DNA of 64,000 bases. Source: Microbacterium sp. MYb62. GTDB taxonomy: Bacteria; Actinomycetota; Actinomycetes; Actinomycetales; Microbacteriaceae. Location: positions 1-64,000 of the forward strand of contig NZ_PCOY01000008.1 in the NCBI RefSeq assembly GCF_002979475.1. The letters are read 5' to 3'. Position 1 is the stretch's first letter. Each line of letters starts with the position of its first letter. The translations under genes and the position numbers were made by a program. Below, piece after piece: positions 60,854 to 64,000 of the stretch. The notes under the pieces are model-generated. The model searched no databases and was not told where the DNA came from. It saw nothing but the letters and a program-made list of their open reading frames with translations.

Positions 60854-61627
60854 ATGATCGAGATCCTGAATACCGACGAGCTCGCTCGCGCCCGAGCGGC
60901 CGGAGCGCTCGTCGGCGACATCCTGCACGCGCTGAAGGCTCGCGCCGTGGTCGGAGTGAATCTGCTCGACCTCGACCGTCAGGCCCGTCGGATGATCGAG
61001 GATGCCGGAGCGGAATCCTGCTACGTCGACTACGCGCCCTCCTTCGGGCGGGGCCCGTTCGGTCACTACGTCTGCACCGCGGTGAACGACGCCGTGCTGC
61101 ACGGGATGCCGCACGACTACCGGCTCGCCGACGGCGACCTGCTCACGCTCGACCTCGCGGTCACCCTGCGCGGCGTCTCCGCCGATGCGGCCCTCAGCTT
61201 CGTGATCGGCGCAACGCCGGCGCCGGAGGATCTCGCCATGATCGCAGCGACCGAGCGGGCGCTCGCCGCAGGTATCGCCGCCGCGCGTCCGGGCGCGCGC
61301 ATCGGCGACCTCTCGCACGCGATCGGTTCGGTCCTTTCCGCCGCGGGGTATCCGATCAACCTCGAGTTCGGCGGCCACGGCATCGGCTCCACCATGCATC
61401 AGGATCCTCACGTCGCGAACGACGGGCGTCCGGGGCGCGGATACAAGCTCCGTCCGGGACTCCTGCTCGCGCTCGAGCCGTGGGTCATGGCCGACACCGA
61501 CGAACTCCGCACCGACGCAGACGGCTGGACCCTGCGCAGCGCGACCGGGTGTCGAACCGCCCACAGCGAGCACACGATCGCGATCACCGCCGACGGCGCC
61601 GAGATCCTCACCCTGCTGACCCCCTGA
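60854..61627 (+). CDS. map: Type I methionine aminopeptidase
   Basis: 257-aa metalloprotease that removes N-terminal Met. Metal ligands occur in LLTLDLAVTLRGVSADAA (Asp), LEFGGHGIGSTMHQDPHV (His), LALEPWVMA (Glu) and HSEHTIAI (Glu), in canonical order; an early GHYVCTAVNDAVLHGMP is the substrate-binding stretch. ATG at 60854 gives MIEILNTDELARARAAG. An additional map elsewhere in the genome is likely, since this one is regulated by an XRE protein. Confidence 0.92.
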   Translation: MIEILNTDELARARAAGALVGDILHALKARAVVGVNLLDLDRQARRMIEDAGAESCYVDYAPSFGRGPFGHYVCTAVNDAVLHGMPHDYRLADGDLLTLDLAVTLRGVSADAALSFVIGATPAPEDLAMIAATERALAAGIAAARPGARIGDLSHAIGSVLSAAGYPINLEFGGHGIGSTMHQDPHVANDGRPGRGYKLRPGLLLALEPWVMADTDELRTDADGWTLRSATGCRTAHSEHTIAITADGAEILTLLTP

Positions 61628-61654
61628 AGGTGGCGCGGGCCTACAGTGGGTGCC

Positions 61655-62149
61655 ATGCCCGGTGCCGTGCCTCCCGAGTGGACCCAGATCGACCTGACGA
61701 GCCGTCGGGGAGCAGTAGGACAGCGCATCACGGCGGGTCTCCTGGTCGCCTCGGGGGTGATCGGCTTCGCGGTGAGCGTTCCCGCCCTGTTCGGCTGGTG
61801 GTGGTCGTTGGTGCTGCTCGGGTTCGCCTGCCTGCTCATCGTGCTGCTGGGGATCGGGCTCTGGATCAACGCGGGCGTCAGTGCGCACGCGACGATCACG
61901 CTGAAGGAGACGGGAGTGCCCGTCGACCTCCCCGTGGTCGCGGCGTTCGAGACGACGGACGAGAGCGTCCGATACCAACTGCAGCTGCGCCTTCCGGAGC
62001 CCGCGGGCGGGCAGGAGTATCTGGTGCATTCCTGCGGCTATCACGGGTGCGTCGCCGCCGGACGTGCCGCGCCCCACGCGGAGCTGCCCGTTCTGCTGGA
62101 TGCGACCAGGAAGACGTGGGGCGTCATCCACGGTTCCAACGTCTCCTGA
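61655..62149 (+). CDS. Two-helix membrane protein with cytosolic or exported beta domain
   Basis: 164-aa protein. Two transmembrane helices (ITAGLLVASGVIGFAVSVPALFG and WWWSLVLLGFACLLIVLLGIGLW) are followed by a beta-rich domain (ATITLKETGVPVDLPVVAAFETTDESVRYQLQLRLPEP) containing two Cys (HSCGYHGC). No family recognised. ATG at 61655 is used; GTG at 61646 would add 3 residues. Confidence 0.65.
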   Translation: MPGAVPPEWTQIDLTSRRGAVGQRITAGLLVASGVIGFAVSVPALFGWWWSLVLLGFACLLIVLLGIGLWINAGVSAHATITLKETGVPVDLPVVAAFETTDESVRYQLQLRLPEPAGGQEYLVHSCGYHGCVAAGRAAPHAELPVLLDATRKTWGVIHGSNVS

Positions 62150-62184
62150 AACTCCCGCCCGAACTCCCACCCAACCTTCAGCCT

Positions 62185-62210
62185 GAACGATATATCGTTG
62201 AGTATCGTTC
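62185..62210. promoter_or_regulatory. Likely PadR operator
   Basis: GAACGATA (62185-62192) and TATCGTTC (62203-62210) are perfect inverted arms, and within them AACGATATATCGTT (62186-62199) is a perfect 14-bp palindrome. The element ends 19 bp before the PadR start, as expected for an autoregulated PadR gene. Confidence 0.75.
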
Positions 62211-62229
62211 ACCACAGCAGGAGGTCATC

Positions 62230-62865
62230 ATGAACAACGCATTCCCCTCCAACCCGTTCGGCGGCGACGGCGGCCCCGGGAGCACCGGCGGACCCGGCGG
62301 ACTCTTCGGCGGATCCGGCTTCGGCACGGGCCCCGGCGGCCCGGCATCCGCGATCTTCGAGGCGATGGACCAGCTCCGCAAGTCTTTCGAATCCCGCCCC
62401 TCCGGCGGCTCGCGCATGGCCCGCGGCGACGTCCGCACCGCCGTGCTCTCGCTGCTCGCCGAGAAGCCGATGCACGGCTACCAGATCATCAACGAGATCG
62501 CCGAGCGCAGCGGCGGCACCTGGAAGCCGAGCGCCGGCTCCGTGTACCCGACGCTGCAGCTGCTCGCCGATGAAGGACTCATCGAGGCCGAGGAGCAGAA
62601 CGGTCGCAAGACCTACTCGCTCACCGAGGCCGGTCGCGCCATCGCCGAGGAGAGCTCCGAGAGCCCTGCCCCGTGGGAGACGTCGTCGAACAAGGACGGC
62701 AACCGCGACAGCGCCCGCTTCCACGCCCTGCCCAAGGCCGGTGTCGACCTCGCCGCCGCTGCGGCCCAGGTGGGACGCAGCGGTTCGCCCGAGCAGGTGC
62801 AGCAGACGATCGAGGTCCTCGACGAGGCCCGCCGTAGGCTGTACTCGATCCTCGCGCAGGACTGA
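62230..62865 (+). CDS. PadR-family transcriptional regulator
   Basis: 211-aa regulator. An N-terminal glycine-rich low-complexity stretch (GGDGGPGSTGGPGGLFGGSGFGTGPGGP) precedes the winged helix: MARGDVRTAVLSLLAEKPMHGYQIINEIAERSGGTWKPSAGSVYPTLQLLADEGLIEAEEQNGRKTYSLTEAG. The C-terminal third is a helical dimerisation part. Start ATG has AGGAGG 7 nt upstream. A strong palindromic site precedes it. The target genes are unknown. Confidence 0.88.
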   Translation: MNNAFPSNPFGGDGGPGSTGGPGGLFGGSGFGTGPGGPASAIFEAMDQLRKSFESRPSGGSRMARGDVRTAVLSLLAEKPMHGYQIINEIAERSGGTWKPSAGSVYPTLQLLADEGLIEAEEQNGRKTYSLTEAGRAIAEESSESPAPWETSSNKDGNRDSARFHALPKAGVDLAAAAAQVGRSGSPEQVQQTIEVLDEARRRLYSILAQD

Positions 62866-62910
62866 CCGCGCAGTGCGGCATCGAGTGAGGACCCGCGAAG
62901 GGATCACACG

Positions 62911-64000
62911 ATGACGGATGCTGCGGCACAGGGCGCCCACCGCGCCAGGTACCGCCGCATCCTGTCGTTCGCGGGTCGGGAATTCCTCAAGATCTGGTGG
63001 TTCGAACTCGTCCTCCCGCGCTTCGGCATGGGGGGGATCGCGGAGCGCACGCGCGGTCAGCGGATGCAGAAGTTCGCGCGGCGCTTCCACGCCCTCGCGG
63101 TCGAGCTCGGCGGCCTCATGATCAAGGTCGGACAGTTCATGTCCTCGCGCCTCGACGTGCTGCCCCCGGAGATCACGAAGGAACTCGAAGGGCTGCAGGA
63201 CGAGGTCCCCGCCGTGCCGACCCCGGCGATCCGCGCGCTCGCCGAGGCCGAGTTGGGCATCCCGCTCGACCGCGCCTACGCCTGGTTCGACGACACCCCG
63301 GTCGCGGCGGCATCCCTCGGACAGGTGCACCGCGCCAGGCTCTCCGCCCTCGATGCCGCTGACACCGGACTCGAAGACGTCGTGGTGAAGGTGCAGCGCC
63401 CCGGCATCGACGGGATCGTGGCGGTCGACCTCGCCGCGCTCCGCCGCGTCGGCCGCTGGCTCACCCGTGTGCGCCTGGTCGCCGACCGGGTCGACGCCCC
63501 CGCGCTCGTCGAGGAGTTCGCCGCCACCAGCCTCGAGGAGATCGACTACCTGCACGAGGCCGCGAGCGCCGAGCGCTTCCGCGAGAACTTCGCCGACGAT
63601 CCCCGCGTCGACACCCCGGAGATCGTGTGGGAACGCTCGACACGTCGGGTGCTCACGCTGTCCGACGTCACGGCGATCAAGATCAACGACACCGACGCGC
63701 TGCGCGCCGCCGGCATCGACCCGTCGGAGGTCGCCGCGGTGTTCGCCGAGGTCATGTTCGACCAGGTGTTCACGCACAGCTTCGTGCACGCCGACCCGCA
63801 CCCCGGCAACATCTTCGTGACGCCGGTCCCTTCGGCGCCGGGGGAGTCGGGGCGGGCGTTCCGCCTTACCTTCATCGACTTCGGGATGATGGCCGAGATC
63901 CCTGCGAGCCTCCGCGACGGCCTGCGCACCCTTCTGATCGCGGTCGCCGGTCGCGACAGCCGTGGCCTCGTCGCCGCCGCACAGGAGATCGGCGTGCTGC
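62911..64000 (+). CDS. ABC1/UbiB-family kinase-like protein, truncated by window end
   Basis: Open from ATG 62911 to the last base (363 codons, no stop). The UbiB-specific KxGQ is present in MIKVGQFMSSRLD, the A-rich loop is PVAAASLGQVHRARL, the kinase-like Lys lies in VVVKVQRPGIDG, and FVHADPHPGNIF with FIDFGMMAE gives the metal-binding residues. Family members help coenzyme Q or lipid homeostasis; in actinobacteria their role is open. The gene lies 45 bp after the PadR stop and may share its transcript. Confidence 0.88.
   Translation, partial: MTDAAAQGAHRARYRRILSFAGREFLKIWWFELVLPRFGMGGIAERTRGQRMQKFARRFHALAVELGGLMIKVGQFMSSRLDVLPPEITKELEGLQDEVPAVPTPAIRALAEAELGIPLDRAYAWFDDTPVAAASLGQVHRARLSALDAADTGLEDVVVKVQRPGIDGIVAVDLAALRRVGRWLTRVRLVADRVDAPALVEEFAATSLEEIDYLHEAASAERFRENFADDPRVDTPEIVWERSTRRVLTLSDVTAIKINDTDALRAAGIDPSEVAAVFAEVMFDQVFTHSFVHADPHPGNIFVTPVPSAPGESGRAFRLTFIDFGMMAEIPASLRDGLRTLLIAVAGRDSRGLVAAAQEIGVL

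Overview
The window is very GC-rich DNA (about 70% by eye) with dense, largely operonic coding, frequent ATGA/GTGA/TGATG start-stop overlaps and GTG/TTG starts. The gene content (DUF222/HNH protein, WYL regulator, smPurL, DksA-like zinc-finger protein, actinobacterial MMPL transporter) points to an actinobacterium, most likely a Microbacterium or close relative in Microbacteriaceae. The genus is inferred from style and gene set, not from a marker gene. I saw no rRNA, tRNA, CRISPR array or intact insertion sequence.

Layout. 1-3055: phosphonate-type ABC operon (phnC, phnE, a tyrosine-phosphatase-like gene, a TetR regulator). 3042-7459: VOC protein, DksA-like protein, MMPL exporter with divergent TetR regulator, cupin. 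7618-10100: purL with a coupled 51-aa membrane protein. 10180-10880: parDE-type toxin-antitoxin pair whose toxin has an odd tail. 11004-12524: WYL regulator divergent from a PhnB-like VOC gene. 12559-22520 plus 25457-26479: a carbohydrate locus (SGNH hydrolase, secreted propeller-like protein, glycoside hydrolase, two ABC permeases, lipoprotein binding protein, mannose-6-phosphate-isomerase-like fusion, ROK kinase, LacI regulator) tied together by three near-identical LacI-type operators. A SIR2-STAND antiviral-type gene (22711-25434) sits inside this locus and splits the LacI gene from its targets.

26666-35409: metabolic and accessory genes (MalY/PatB-type lyase with a possible Cys leader peptide, BKACE enzyme, alpha/beta hydrolase, VOC, a secreted protein with a small membrane partner, SDR with divergent TetR, PNKP-like phosphatase, DUF4188 protein with divergent MerR). 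36173-46468: defence island of lower GC in which mcrB-mcrC-hsdM-hsdS-hsdR run as one minus-strand series, with a 69-aa ORF and a divergent ScoMcrA-head-domain protein at its head; its 3' end abuts the MerR gene by 3 bp. 46683-48999: small membrane proteins and a lipoprotein. 49195-52110: complete pantothenate operon (DUF2520/Rossmann, panC, panD, panB). 52587-60427: DUF222/HNH gene, secreted metallophosphoesterase, an unknown gene with a (DRIG)5 minisatellite, DUF2975/XRE pair, glycosyltransferase. 60507-64000: XRE regulator divergent from a methionine aminopeptidase, membrane protein, PadR regulator, and an ABC1/UbiB kinase that runs off the end of the window.

The most interesting material is the SIR2-STAND gene, the McrBC/type I island with its nuclease-less ScoMcrA-like companion and EcoR124-like repeat in hsdS, the ParE toxin with an antitoxin-like tail, the secreted-protein/membrane-protein pair, and several well-defined inverted-repeat operators.
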